This document shows, piece after piece, positions 27,239 to 36,529 of a stretch of DNA of 64,000 nucleotides; position 1 is the stretch's first letter, and each line of letters begins with the position of its first letter. The notes beneath the pieces are model-generated. The model saw nothing but the letters and a program-made list of their open reading frames with translations. It searched no databases and was not told where the DNA came from. Source of the stretch: Allohoeflea poritis. Lineage in GTDB: Bacteria; Pseudomonadota; Alphaproteobacteria; Rhizobiales; Rhizobiaceae. The stretch lies in assembly GCF_027889715.1 (NCBI RefSeq), contig NZ_JAPJZH010000002.1, positions 248,001-312,000 of the forward strand, written 5' to 3'. The position numbers were made by a program, and so were the translations under genes.

Positions 27239-27541
27239 AGAGCGAGTTGTGATTAGATTGAAGCATTTGACCGTGGCGATTTTGGTCACTGGCTAGGCGG
27301 GTTGCGCGCCGTGGTGCTTCCCCACCACAAGCGCGAGCCAACGACGCCAGGGGCCAAAATCGCCCGGCCCATTCCATATTCGTTTCCAACATCTTCTCCC
27401 CTTTCAAGGGTGGGGAAAATCGGCCCATCGGACGTCGTTGCGCCGCTCGCCCGATGCGCTGCATCGCGCTGCGCGACGCGCCTCGCCGAATGAACCGATT
27501 TTCCGCCATCAAATGCATCAATCTAATCACAACTCGCTCTA
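27239..27541. repeat. Non-coding inverted-repeat element (~303 bp) with near-perfect ~33-bp terminal repeats
   Basis: The ends are TAGAGCGAGTTGTGATTAGA inward on the left and its complement on the right, matching over about 33 bp with one or two differences. Inside are two further long hairpins: one pairs GCGATTTTGG near 27276 with CCAAAATCGC near 27352, and another pairs GGGGAAAATCGG near 27414 with CCGATTTTCC near 27494. No coding capacity is convincing. The right end supplies the TAG stop of xylH. The structure is MITE-like or an intergenic repeat family of Rhizobiales; it fills the gap between xylH and xylG within the operon. Confidence 0.8.
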
Positions 27542-28864
27542 ATGCTGAGACCGGCGGTAAAGCGAGTCGAGCCAGACCGCGATCACCAGAACGACGCCGA
27601 CAACGATGTTCTGCAGCGGCGTATCGAGACCCATCAGCACCATGCCCGACTGCAACGATTGCATGACCAGAGCACCGATCATGGCGCCGGCGATGGTCCC
27701 CACGCCGCCGGCAAGCGACGTGCCGCCGATAACGGCTGCCGCGATGGTCAGCAATTCGTCGAGCGTTCCCTGCGCGTTGGTCGCCGCATTGAGGCGGGCC
27801 GTGGAGATGGCCGCGGCGATGGCGCACAATATGCCCATGATGATGAAGATCTTCATCGTCACCCAGCGCGTGTTGATGCCGGCCAGATCGGTCGCCTCCG
27901 GATTGCCGCCAAGGGCGAACACGTAACGGCCGAAGCGCGTGCGCGTTGCCAGGAATGTCATGACGATGCCGACGCAGATGGCGACGAGAACCGGGATTGC
28001 GACACCGTGACCGATGAGGATCTCGGTCGCTTCGCCCTCAAGCAGCCCGGCCTGGATATGCCGGCGCACAATACCGATCGGCCAGTAATAGATATTGGCG
28101 ATGAAGACGGCGCCGAGCACCAGGAAACATCCGAGCGCGGCGAGAAATGTCTCGGCCCAGACCGGCCGCAGCGGAAACTGGAAACGCTTGCGCTGGCGGC
28201 GGGCAATGACGATCATCGCGACGATCGCCACGCAGGCGATCAGCCCGACGATCCAGCTCGCGATCTCGCCGACCGAGCCCGCCGGTCCACCGCCCAGAAG
28301 GCGGAAATTCGAATCCATGGGCGCGACCGTGCGTCCGGACGTCACCCACCAGGCCGCGCCGCGCCAGACCAGCAGGCCGCCGAGCGTGACGATGAAGGCC
28401 GGCACGCCCATATAGGCAATGACATAACCGTGCAGCGCGCCGATGGCCGCACCGACGGCGATGCCGACGGCCAATGCGATAACCCACGTGAACGGATTGT
28501 CGAAACCGATATAAGCGGGCAGGATCTCGGCCTGCGTCACCGCCATGATCATGCCGACAAATCCGAGAATGGAACCGACGGACAGGTCGATATTGCGCGT
28601 CACGATGATCAGCACCATGCCGGTCGCCATGACCGCAACAGACGCCGTCTGTACAGACAGGTTCCACAGGTTTCGCGGCGTCAGGAACAGACCGCCGGAG
28701 AAGATGTCGAACAGGATCCAGATAATCAGCAAAGCGCCGATCATGCCCAGCATGCGCGTGTCGAGTTCAGTCGCCTTGATGAAACGACCGACAATCGATA
28801 GTTCGGAATGGCGTGCGGTATCAGTTGCTGTTGCGGTCGTTTGAGGTTCCGATTGGTCCGTCAT
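27539..28864 (-). CDS. xylH: Xylose ABC importer permease
   Basis: 441 residues from ATG at 28864 with GGGGGGAG upstream. Multi-pass membrane protein of the ribose/xylose (CUT2) permease family, with long hydrophilic N-terminus, GMVLIIVTRNIDLSVGSILGFVGM near residue 90 and GGTSLAGGVGTIAGAMIGALVM near 385. Its length matches XylH rather than RbsC (about 320). The stop codon lies within the terminal repeat of the adjacent element, so the C-terminal end (LYRRSQH) may have been set by its insertion. Confidence 0.93.
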   Translation of the reverse strand: MTDQSEPQTTATATDTARHSELSIVGRFIKATELDTRMLGMIGALLIIWILFDIFSGGLFLTPRNLWNLSVQTASVAVMATGMVLIIVTRNIDLSVGSILGFVGMIMAVTQAEILPAYIGFDNPFTWVIALAVGIAVGAAIGALHGYVIAYMGVPAFIVTLGGLLVWRGAAWWVTSGRTVAPMDSNFRLLGGGPAGSVGEIASWIVGLIACVAIVAMIVIARRQRKRFQFPLRPVWAETFLAALGCFLVLGAVFIANIYYWPIGIVRRHIQAGLLEGEATEILIGHGVAIPVLVAICVGIVMTFLATRTRFGRYVFALGGNPEATDLAGINTRWVTMKIFIIMGILCAIAAAISTARLNAATNAQGTLDELLTIAAAVIGGTSLAGGVGTIAGAMIGALVMQSLQSGMVLMGLDTPLQNIVVGVVLVIAVWLDSLYRRSQH

Positions 28865-28914
28865 GACGGCTCCCCCCAATGGAATTAGTGCGATCTGTGA
28901 TCGCTCAAGTTCAG

Positions 28915-28951
28915 AAAAAGCGCCGCGACCGGCACGGATCGCGGCGCTTTT
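28915..28951 (-). terminator. Rho-independent-type hairpin between xylF and xylH
   Basis: AAAAGCGCCGCGA pairs exactly with TCGCGGCGCTTTT around a 10-base loop, and the leftward transcript continues with T-rich sequence. It lies 22 bp past the xylF stop and 50 bp before xylH. It probably terminates part of the transcripts so that binding protein exceeds membrane components. Confidence 0.85.
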
Positions 28952-28973
28952 CTATTCGCCGAGGCTGTGCGGT

Positions 28974-30014
28974 TTAGTTACAGGCTGCGACCGTACCCGA
29001 TGCAACACCCTGGCAAACCACGTCCTTGCCGATCCATCCGGCATCGATCACCACGTCGAGATTATCCTTGGTGATCGGCACAGGCGCAAGGAAGATGGCG
29101 TTCATTTCGACACCATTCGGCCCACCGGACCATTTGACGGCACCAGGAACGTCCGCCATGGCCGTGCCATCGGCCAGCACAGATGCGACAACGGCGGCGT
29201 TCTTGCCGAGCTCGCGGGCATCCTTCCACACCGATACGGTCTGGGTTCCGAGTGCGACGCGGTTCAGCGCGGCATGGTCGCCGTCCTGGCCGGAAACCGG
29301 AACGCTGCCGTCGAGCCCCTGCGCGGAAAGCGCGGCAACGACACCGCCGGCTGTTCCGTCATTGGAGGCAACGACCGCGTCGACATTGTTATTGTTGGCC
29401 GTCAGGATCTGTTCCATGTTCTTCTGGGCGTTTTCAGGCTTCCACCCGTCCGTGTAGGCTTCGCCGACATTCTTGACCTTGCCGGCATCCATGGCTTCCT
29501 TCAGCACTTCCATCTGCCCGGAAAACAGGAAATCCGCATTCGGGTCCGCGGACGAGCCCTTGATGAAGGCGTAGTTGCCTTCCGGCATGGCAGCGAAGAC
29601 GGCGCGGGCCTGCATGCGGCCGACTTCCTTGTTGTCGAAGGTGATGTAGAAGGCTTCCGGATTTTCGATCAGCCGGTCATAGCCGACGACCGGAATGCCC
29701 TCCGCCGAGGCCTTCTCGACAGCCGGCCCGATGGCGCCAGCGTCCTGCGCCAGGATGATCAGCGCGTCGGCACCCTGTGAGATCAGCGATTCGACATCGG
29801 TGAGCTGCTTGGCGGCGGATGACTGGGCATCGGCCGAAATATACTTGTTGCCGGCGGCCTCGATAGCGGCCTTCATGGCGGCTTCATCCGTCTTCCAGCG
29901 TTCTTCCTGGAAGTTCGACCAGGATACGCCGATCGTCTTGCCATCGGCGAACGCGGCGCCTGCGGATGTAGCAGCAAACACCGCACCGATGAGTGCGGCC
30001 TTGAGAATTTTCAT
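28974..30014 (-). CDS. xylF: D-xylose-binding protein
   Basis: 346 residues with a signal peptide ([23 protein letters not shown]) and a type I periplasmic binding fold. XylF-like segments are [17 protein letters not shown] at the mature start, [19 protein letters not shown] near residue 110 and [25 protein letters not shown] near 245. It delivers xylose to XylHG. First gene of the leftward xylFHG-BA operon and divergent from the ROK regulator. Confidence 0.95.
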   Translation of the reverse strand: MKILKAALIGAVFAATSAGAAFADGKTIGVSWSNFQEERWKTDEAAMKAAIEAAGNKYISADAQSSAAKQLTDVESLISQGADALIILAQDAGAIGPAVEKASAEGIPVVGYDRLIENPEAFYITFDNKEVGRMQARAVFAAMPEGNYAFIKGSSADPNADFLFSGQMEVLKEAMDAGKVKNVGEAYTDGWKPENAQKNMEQILTANNNNVDAVVASNDGTAGGVVAALSAQGLDGSVPVSGQDGDHAALNRVALGTQTVSVWKDARELGKNAAVVASVLADGTAMADVPGAVKWSGGPNGVEMNAIFLAPVPITKDNLDVVIDAGWIGKDVVCQGVASGTVAACN

Positions 30015-30167
30015 TTTTCAGTACCTCCCGGTGAGTGGATCACCGCCCCGACGGATCGAAGCAACGAGCCACGCTTCAAATGAGCCATTTAATTCGAGGC
30101 TCGAAAAAAATAGTGACTTAATCGCAAAGCTGTGTCAACTTGAAAATTGAAGCGCCTTAAGTTGTTG

Positions 30168-30207
30168 TATTGCAGCAATATTTTTTTGCAATGCAGCAAA
30201 ATATGCG
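30168..30207. promoter_or_regulatory. Candidate XylR (ROK) operator in the xylF/ROK divergent region
   Basis: TATTGCAGCAATA (30168-30180) is a palindrome centred on A. Twenty bases on, TTTGCAATGCAGCAAA (30185-30200) repeats GCAGCAA and has TTTGC/GCAAA symmetry. Both lie between xylF and the preferred GTG start of the ROK gene, within a strongly AT-rich 215-bp divergent promoter region. Confidence 0.5.
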
Positions 30208-30229
30208 CCAATGGGAGGAATTGGAAGCC

Positions 30230-31471
30230 GTGGTCGAATTGGGACGATCGGACGACGTGCGAAAGCGCAACCGCAGCCGCATCCTGGCTGCCTTGCGCCG
30301 CAACGGCCCGATGTCCAGAAAGAGCATTTGCGCCAAGACCGGGCTCAGCGCCTCGACGGTTTCGGCGATCACGTCGGAACTGATCGACGAGGCCATCCTG
30401 GTCGTACCCGGCAAGGAAGGCTCGGCAAGCCTCGGCCGCGGCCGCCCGCAGGTCCGGCTGGCGCTCAATCCCGGGGCGGCGCTGGTCGCTTCCGCGGTCG
30501 TCCAGCTCGACCGGGTGTCCGCGACCATTTCCGACTATGCCGGTCGGCGCATCGCAGAAATCGACCAGCCTTTCCGTGCGCGGCGCGCCTCACCCGAGGA
30601 ATTTCAGATCATGCTGATCGATACAATTCGCCGGGCAATGTCGGAACTTCCCGCAGACGCGGGCAAACTCAAGCGCATCCGGCTAGGCGTTCAGGGCGTC
30701 ACCGATGTCGAGGGAACGGCCATGTTGTGGTCGCCGATCACACAGCACCGCAATCTCGGCTTCAAGGCCATGCTGGAACCGGAATTTGATGCGCATGTGA
30801 AGCTGTCCAACGACTGCTCCATGATTGCCCGGGCTCTGCACTGGCGCGATCCGGTCCGCTTCAATCGCAACTATGCCGCTGTACTGTTGTCCCATGGCAT
30901 CGGTATGGGCCTGATTCTGAATGGCGAACCGGTCAGCGGCATACGCTCGTCGGGCACCGAATTCGGACACCTGTCGCACGTTCCCGACGGTGCGCTTTGC
31001 CGCTGCGGCCGCCACGGGTGCATTGAAGCCTATGCGGGCGATTACGCCATCTATCGCCGCGCCAGGGCAGCCAGCGAAAAAGACAGGCCGCGAAACGATA
31101 TCGGCCCCGCCGAGATGAGCGCAGTGCATGAGGCCGCCATTGCCGGCGACCGCGACGCACTGAAGGCCTATGAGGACGCCGGCCGGGCGCTCGGCACCGG
31201 TCTGGCGGACATGTATGCCCTGGTGGATTCCTTTCCGGTCGCCTTTGTCGGAAAGGGAACCGAGGCCTTCGAGTTCATCGAAAGGTCCCTGCGCGAGGCC
31301 ATCGGCGCGACCAAGCTCGATGTGGTTGCCGAGAAGATCGAGATCCACTGCTTTCCGGACGAAAAACCCCTGATCGTCGAGGGCTGCACGATGACCGCCC
31401 TGCTGGAACTGGATGAATTGTTCGCCCGGGCAACGGAACGGGCAATCGAGGTGGAAGACAATGCCGTATAG
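30230..31471 (+). CDS. xylR: ROK-family transcriptional regulator (XylR type)
   Basis: About 413 residues. An N-terminal winged HTH (NRSRILAALRRNGPMSRKSICAKTGLSASTVSAITSELID) precedes a sugar-kinase-like ROK domain with the zinc motif GHLSHVPDGALCRCGRHGCIEAYAG. Divergent from xylF, so a xylose-responsive repressor of the xyl operon is the clear expectation. I place the start at GTG 30230 because GGGAGGAA precedes it; in-frame TTG 30170, ATG 30191 and ATG 30203 lie in the candidate operator and have no ribosome binding site. Its 3' end overlaps the di-haem oxidoreductase gene. Confidence 0.88.
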   Translation: MVELGRSDDVRKRNRSRILAALRRNGPMSRKSICAKTGLSASTVSAITSELIDEAILVVPGKEGSASLGRGRPQVRLALNPGAALVASAVVQLDRVSATISDYAGRRIAEIDQPFRARRASPEEFQIMLIDTIRRAMSELPADAGKLKRIRLGVQGVTDVEGTAMLWSPITQHRNLGFKAMLEPEFDAHVKLSNDCSMIARALHWRDPVRFNRNYAAVLLSHGIGMGLILNGEPVSGIRSSGTEFGHLSHVPDGALCRCGRHGCIEAYAGDYAIYRRARAASEKDRPRNDIGPAEMSAVHEAAIAGDRDALKAYEDAGRALGTGLADMYALVDSFPVAFVGKGTEAFEFIERSLREAIGATKLDVVAEKIEIHCFPDEKPLIVEGCTMTALLELDELFARATERAIEVEDNAV

Positions 31472-32888
31472 AGTACTGCTTGTCGCGGGCGCCGCTGTTT
31501 TAGCGCTCCTTGCCGGCGCCGCGCTTGCCGAAAACAACCCATCGCCATGGGATGAGCGGACCATCGGTGAGCAAACAAGGCAGGCGGATTACTCAGGCCG
31601 GCTTTCCGATGAAGAACTGAAGGCTCTGATTGAGCGGGGCGAACACCTCTTTACCGCCAAGTTCACGACCATGGACGGCGTCGGCCGTCCCATGGCGACG
31701 CAGGCCATTATCCCTACAAAACGCAAGCGGCCGGTTCCGCAAGCATTTCAACGGCTTCCGGGGATGGATTCAAACGCCTGTTCATCCTGCCACAATGATC
31801 CGATTGTCGGCGGCGCCGGCGATTTCGTCACCAATGTGTTCGTATCGGAAGGCTTTACCAATGCCGATTTCGACAGCACCGATCCGCAATTTTCCAACGA
31901 GCGCAACACCAACCACGTCTTGGGCGCAGGCCTGATCGAGCTTCTGGCCCGGGAAATGACGGCAGACCTGCAGGCACAGCGCACCGAGGCGCTTGTTCGG
32001 GCGCGGTCCACGGGCGAGCCTCAAACCGTCCGGCTGACGACCAAGGGCGTCGAATTCGGCAAGATCACCGCGGAGCCGGACGGCATTGTCGATCTGTCCG
32101 GCATCGACGGCGTCGACACCGATCTCGTCATCCGCCCGTTCAGTCAGAAGGGCGTCATCGGCTCTCTGCGTCAGTTCACCGTCAATGCACTGAACCACCA
32201 CCACGGCATACAGGCCGTCGAACGTTTCGGACCGCGCTGGACCGGGCAGGACGATTTCGACGAGGACGGCATCGCCGCCGAAATGGGCGCCGGCGACGTC
32301 TCGGCGCTGGTTGCCTGGCAGGCGAGCCGCCCCCCGCCGACGCAGATCACGCCCGATCAAACGCAATGGCAGCGGATGTCGGAGCGCGGCAGCACCATAT
32401 TCGAGGATATCGGCTGCAGTGACTGCCACCGCCCCGCCCTGCCGTTAAACAGCCTCGAATTCGCCGATCCGGGCCCCGTCGACGGCGCCGGAACCTTGCG
32501 GCAGACCGAGATTGCGGACGGCGCTGTCTATGATCTCGCTTTGCTGGACTGGGCGGAAACGCTGCCGCGCGACGAGAGCGGCGCGGTTCTGGTGCCGCTT
32601 TTCGGCGACCTGAAGCGCCATAAGATCGCCGACCAGCAGGTCTCCGCGCTCGGCAATGAACTGCTCGGCCAGCGCTTCGTCGATCGCGATGTCTTCATGA
32701 CCGGTGAATTATGGGGCATCGCCTCGACAGACCCCTACGGCCACCGGGGCGACCTCACCACGCTCGACGAGGTGATCCGGGTACATGGCGGCGCCGGCCG
32801 CGCTGCCCGCGACCGCTATATCGCACTCGGCGACGACGACCGGGAAGCACTGATCGCGTTTTTGAAAACACTGGTAATCACGCCATGA
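31461..32888 (+). CDS. Periplasmic di-haem oxidoreductase (DHOR/DUF1111 family)
   Basis: 475 residues with a signal peptide (MPYRVLLVAGAAVLALLAGAALAE) and two haem c sites, CSSCH at 107-111 and CSDCH at 319-323. The arrangement, with FVTNVFVSEGF after the first haem and RPFSQKGVIGSLRQFTVNALNHHHG before the second, fits the DHOR family distantly related to di-haem peroxidases. Natural substrates are mostly unknown. ATG at 31461 lies inside the end of the ROK gene and its stop overlaps the next start (ATGA), forming a tightly coupled trio. Export and cytochrome c maturation are required. Confidence 0.87.
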   Translation: MPYRVLLVAGAAVLALLAGAALAENNPSPWDERTIGEQTRQADYSGRLSDEELKALIERGEHLFTAKFTTMDGVGRPMATQAIIPTKRKRPVPQAFQRLPGMDSNACSSCHNDPIVGGAGDFVTNVFVSEGFTNADFDSTDPQFSNERNTNHVLGAGLIELLAREMTADLQAQRTEALVRARSTGEPQTVRLTTKGVEFGKITAEPDGIVDLSGIDGVDTDLVIRPFSQKGVIGSLRQFTVNALNHHHGIQAVERFGPRWTGQDDFDEDGIAAEMGAGDVSALVAWQASRPPPTQITPDQTQWQRMSERGSTIFEDIGCSDCHRPALPLNSLEFADPGPVDGAGTLRQTEIADGAVYDLALLDWAETLPRDESGAVLVPLFGDLKRHKIADQQVSALGNELLGQRFVDRDVFMTGELWGIASTDPYGHRGDLTTLDEVIRVHGGAGRAARDRYIALGDDDREALIAFLKTLVITP

Positions 32889-34510
32889 AGAATTCACCGC
32901 TTTTCGCCGCACTGCTTGCACTTTGCCCGGCGGCCGCAACGGCGGCGGAACCGGCGATGGACATCCCGGTTCTCGCCGAGCAGGCCCGCGAAGCCGGTAT
33001 CGCACATGTCTATGGCGGGCCCTGGGAGTATTTCGTCGGCGGCGGGGCGGCGTCCTTCGACTGCAATGGCGACCGCTATCCGGACCTGATGCTTGCCGGC
33101 GGAACCGGCCAGACACGCCTTTTCGTCAACCGTAGCGCCAGAGCAGCAGCCCTGAAGTTCGAGGCCAGGGATCTGGACCTTGCCGAAAGCGACCTGCGGA
33201 ACGTCACCGGCCTCTACCCGATCGATTTCGACAATGACGGCTATCGCGACGTGGTCCTGCTGCGGGTGGGACGCAACATTCTTCTGAAAGGCGGCGAGGA
33301 CTGCAGCTTCACAAACGCCAACCGCGAATTCGCTTTCGATGGCGGCCGCGCCTGGACCACCGCCTTCGCCGCCACATTCGAAGGCGACGCCCCCTACCCG
33401 ACCCTTGCATTCGGCAACTATGTCGACCGTTCCGCGCCGGGTTCGCCCTGGGGCACTTGCCATGACAATATGCTGCACAGGCCGCAGCCCGGTGAACGGC
33501 TTTCCTATGCCGAGCCGAACGCGCTGTCGCCCGGCTTTTGCGCCCTGTCGATGATCTTCACCGACTGGAACCGGTCAGGCACACCGTCGCTGCGCGTGAC
33601 CAATGACCGGCACTACTATCGTGACGGCGAGGAACAGTTATGGCGCATCGATCCCGGCAAGCTGCCGCGCCTTTACCGCCGCTCCGATGGCTGGAAGCGC
33701 ATCAACATCTGGGGCATGGGCATAGCCGAAGGCGATATCGATGCCGACGGCTTTCCCGAATATGCGCTGACATCAATGGGCGATACAAAGCTGCAGACGC
33801 TTGACGAGGAAGCCGAGGAAGGGCGGCCCGCCTATCGCGACATCGCCTATGAGCGCGGCGCAACGGCCCACCGCCCCTATACCGGCGACGATCTGCGCCC
33901 CTCCACCGGCTGGCATTCGGAATTCGCCGACTTTAACAATGACGGCCTGCTGGACCTCTACATCGCCAAGGGCAATGTCGAGGAAATGCCCGATTTCGCC
34001 GCCTTCGATCCGGACAATCTCCTGCTCGGGCAGCACGACGGCACTTTCTTTGAAGCCGGGCACCTGTCGGGCATCAATCTCGACCGGCGCGGACGCGGCG
34101 CCGTCATTGCCGATTTCGATCTCGACGGCCATCTCGACCTGCTGGTCGTCAACCGGGAAGCACCGGTCAGCCTGTTCCGCAATCGCGGCGGCAAGACCGG
34201 CTGGGGAACGAGGCCGATGGGCAACTGGCTTCAAATCGAACTGCGACAGAGTGGCGCCAACAGAAACGCCGTCGGCGCGACGATCCTAGTGAAATCCGGC
34301 AATGAAACACGGCTGCGCAAGATCCAGGCCGGTGGCGGCCATGCTTCCGGACACGCCGGTTTCATCCATGTCGGAACGGGTGTCGCCGAAAGAGCCCAGA
34401 TCCGCATTCAATGGCCCGATGGGGAGTGGAGCCCCGCCTATCGCGTGTTTGCCAACAATTTCGTGGTGATCGAACGCGGAAGCAGTGAAGCGCGCTACTG
34501 GTACCCTTGA
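32885..34510 (+). CDS. Exported FG-GAP/ASPIC-UnbV repeat protein (CRTAC1-like)
   Basis: 541 residues with a signal peptide (MKNSPLFAALLALCPAAATAAE). Calcium-type FG-GAP/VCBS blades appear as DCNGDRYPDLMLA, DFDNDGYRDVV, DIDADGFPEYAL, DFNNDGLLDLYIA and DFDLDGHLDLLVV, making a beta-propeller. The last ~100 residues (NWLQIELRQSGANRNAVGATILV to RIQWPDGEWS) are an ASPIC/UnbV domain. It overlaps the di-haem oxidoreductase gene by 4 bp, so the two periplasmic proteins probably work together. The function of such proteins in bacteria is unknown. A terminator follows. Confidence 0.85.
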   Translation: MKNSPLFAALLALCPAAATAAEPAMDIPVLAEQAREAGIAHVYGGPWEYFVGGGAASFDCNGDRYPDLMLAGGTGQTRLFVNRSARAAALKFEARDLDLAESDLRNVTGLYPIDFDNDGYRDVVLLRVGRNILLKGGEDCSFTNANREFAFDGGRAWTTAFAATFEGDAPYPTLAFGNYVDRSAPGSPWGTCHDNMLHRPQPGERLSYAEPNALSPGFCALSMIFTDWNRSGTPSLRVTNDRHYYRDGEEQLWRIDPGKLPRLYRRSDGWKRINIWGMGIAEGDIDADGFPEYALTSMGDTKLQTLDEEAEEGRPAYRDIAYERGATAHRPYTGDDLRPSTGWHSEFADFNNDGLLDLYIAKGNVEEMPDFAAFDPDNLLLGQHDGTFFEAGHLSGINLDRRGRGAVIADFDLDGHLDLLVVNREAPVSLFRNRGGKTGWGTRPMGNWLQIELRQSGANRNAVGATILVKSGNETRLRKIQAGGGHASGHAGFIHVGTGVAERAQIRIQWPDGEWSPAYRVFANNFVVIERGSSEARYWYP

Positions 34511-34521
34511 GCGGGACAAAA

Positions 34522-34557
34522 AAATGGGGTGATCCGGCGCGATGGACCACCCCATTT
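34522..34557 (+). terminator. Hairpin after the ASPIC/UnbV gene
   Basis: AAATGGGGTG pairs exactly with CACCCCATTT around a 16-base loop, 11 bp after the stop. The downstream T run is only three bases, but the A-rich flank also fits a bidirectional terminator. Confidence 0.7.
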
Positions 34558-34798
34558 CAGAGCTCTCAAGCAGTGACAAGCACTGCCAGATCGCCAAATA
34601 CAATATGTACACTTTTTCGATGTACACGCGATAAGTAAACGCCTGTTAACGACATCAAATGGTCTGAAAACGACAAATTGACAGGATTCTGACCAAAAAC
34701 CCGAAATTCTTTCATATATGACGTAGGCAGTGCGCTTTTCCGAAGCGGGTTTGAAGGCCGTCCGGCACCACCAAAGCCGTTAACGCAAAGCAGCAGGT
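34558..34798. other. AT-rich gene-free stretch with TGTACAC direct repeat
   Basis: About 240 bp without a credible gene. TGTACAC occurs at 34606 and again at 34621, 15 bp apart, each containing the palindrome TGTACA, and a GCAGTG/CACTGC inverted repeat lies at 34570-34586. A TTGACA box is at 34678 but no good -10 is spaced from it. It presumably contains the promoter of the beta-helix gene; nothing firmer can be said. Confidence 0.35.
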
Positions 34799-36529
34799 TT
34801 GCTTGTAAACGCGGATGACCGGTGCGACATTGCCGCCTTGTGCTGTAAACCGGGCCGGACACACGCAGGCATGCGCGTCAAAAGAGCAAAACCATCGAAC
34901 ATCGCCAGGCGTTGCGCGAAATTGCGCGCCGGCGACACGCTGGTGCTCGAGGAAGGGTTATACCGCCACCCTCTCGTACTGAACGGCGTTCGCGGAACGG
35001 CAAACCATCCGATCATCATCCGGGCGGAGGAAGGCGCGGTCTTCACGAGCGGCATGTCGCTCGAGAAGTACGGCCGGATAGCCAACCTCACGGCCATGCG
35101 CCGCCAGGCCGCCGGGTATTATCCGAGCGTCGGCCAGACGGCCGACGAGGCGGCATTGGCATTCATACACTGCCAGCACATCGTTCTGCGGGGTCTGAGC
35201 TTCCTGCGTTGCTGGCCGACGGCCGTTTATCTGGACGAATGCCAGCACGTGACACTCGATCGGCTTTCGTTCCGGGAAGGCACAATCGCCATCGGGGCCA
35301 ACGGCCTGACCACGCGGGACATCACCGTCAGCAACTGCGACTGGAAGCAGGATGTCAGCGCCGACAATGACATGTGGAACCGGATCCCGTGGCGGCTGAT
35401 ACACGGTTCGAAGAAGAACACCAATGGTATCGCGGTCGATCCGAAGGGTGATTACCGCGCCTGGGACGGGGACTTTTTCCGTGCCTGGGACGTGGCCGGC
35501 AACATCATCATCCGCAACAACCGGATATGCGACGCATTCAACGGCATCCATTTCTTCAACCGCGCCGACCGTCTGGCGCCGGGCATCGACGCCATCGGAC
35601 TGGAATTCAACAACGGAAGGCGGGCTTCGGCCAACGTTCTGATCGAAGGCAATAGCTTCACGCGTATCCGCGACAACGTCATCGAGCCGGAAGACTATGC
35701 CTGGAACTGGGTTATCCGGCACAACACATTTGCCGACTGCTACCGGCCGTTCTCCTTCGAATTGCAACGGGCCGGCTGGTTCTACGTCTACGGCAATTAC
35801 GGCTGGGTCAACAACCCGCCGAGCATGCTGCCGGAGCCCGGCGAGCGCACCAAATGCTCGCATTTCAAACTCGGTGGTGATCAGGAAAACGAAGGCGGCA
35901 TCCACGTCTTCTTCAATTCCTGGTACTACCGGAAGGGCAAAGGCATCTTTCCCAAGGGCGCGCTCGGAAAGCTGCGTCACCACAACAACGCCATCGGTTT
36001 CGGCGATCCGGCCAATGCAAGAATGTTTGGCAAGACCGGCAAGCTGCATAATGTTTCAACGACGACCGCATCCGCAGCCGAATTCAGCGATAATCTCGAA
36101 ACGCACTTCACCCGCGAGTGGAGCGAGGAGGATTACGGCATCATCTTTGACGGCGACATCGTCGAGGATCTGGATTTTCCGCAAGCGCTGCGAGACCGGG
36201 GGTTTGCACTTGGTGACCGCTCACGGGGCTGCTCGCCCGAATTCGCCCACCCGGAAGCGGCCCGGCCGGATTTGAGCATATCGGAGGGCTCGCCGGCCCA
36301 TGGCAGTTCGATCGCCATGACGATCATCCTGCCCGATGGCGTGTGGTTCGAAATTCCCGAGGGCCTGAATGTCGGCGCATTCCAGAAATCCGGTGCATAC
36401 GAGGCGATTGACGACAATTTCGGCTTCCTTCCGGACGCCACCGGCGTGCCGATCACCCAACAGGTGCGGGAAGAACAAGATGATGAGGAGGAGGACGCCG
36501 GCCAGAAGCCGTCATTGCTGCTTTTCTAG
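34799..36529 (+). CDS. Right-handed parallel beta-helix repeat protein
   Basis: Up to 576 residues. The region after about residue 35 has the opening typical of exported beta-helix proteins (AKLRAGDTLVLEEGLYRHPLVL, then HPIIIRAEEGAVF) and repeated coils such as ANVLIEGNSFTRIRDNVIE and WVIRHNTFADCYRPFSFE. Pectate-lyase-like proteins of this fold bind or cleave polysaccharides; no catalytic set can be named. The start is uncertain: TTG 34799 (a stop lies just upstream at 34781) or ATG 34871, neither with a clear ribosome binding site, and no signal peptide is seen, so the N-terminus may be lost. The C-terminus is acidic (EEQDDEEEDAGQ). Its stop overlaps the convergent nagA stop (CTAG). Confidence 0.7.
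   Translation: MLVNADDRCDIAALCCKPGRTHAGMRVKRAKPSNIARRCAKLRAGDTLVLEEGLYRHPLVLNGVRGTANHPIIIRAEEGAVFTSGMSLEKYGRIANLTAMRRQAAGYYPSVGQTADEAALAFIHCQHIVLRGLSFLRCWPTAVYLDECQHVTLDRLSFREGTIAIGANGLTTRDITVSNCDWKQDVSADNDMWNRIPWRLIHGSKKNTNGIAVDPKGDYRAWDGDFFRAWDVAGNIIIRNNRICDAFNGIHFFNRADRLAPGIDAIGLEFNNGRRASANVLIEGNSFTRIRDNVIEPEDYAWNWVIRHNTFADCYRPFSFELQRAGWFYVYGNYGWVNNPPSMLPEPGERTKCSHFKLGGDQENEGGIHVFFNSWYYRKGKGIFPKGALGKLRHHNNAIGFGDPANARMFGKTGKLHNVSTTTASAAEFSDNLETHFTREWSEEDYGIIFDGDIVEDLDFPQALRDRGFALGDRSRGCSPEFAHPEAARPDLSISEGSPAHGSSIAMTIILPDGVWFEIPEGLNVGAFQKSGAYEAIDDNFGFLPDATGVPITQQVREEQDDEEEDAGQKPSLLLF

Noticed and set aside
27239-27541. Intact insertion sequence with transposase
   Set aside because: The element has terminal inverted repeats but no reading frame of useful length, so it cannot be an autonomous IS.
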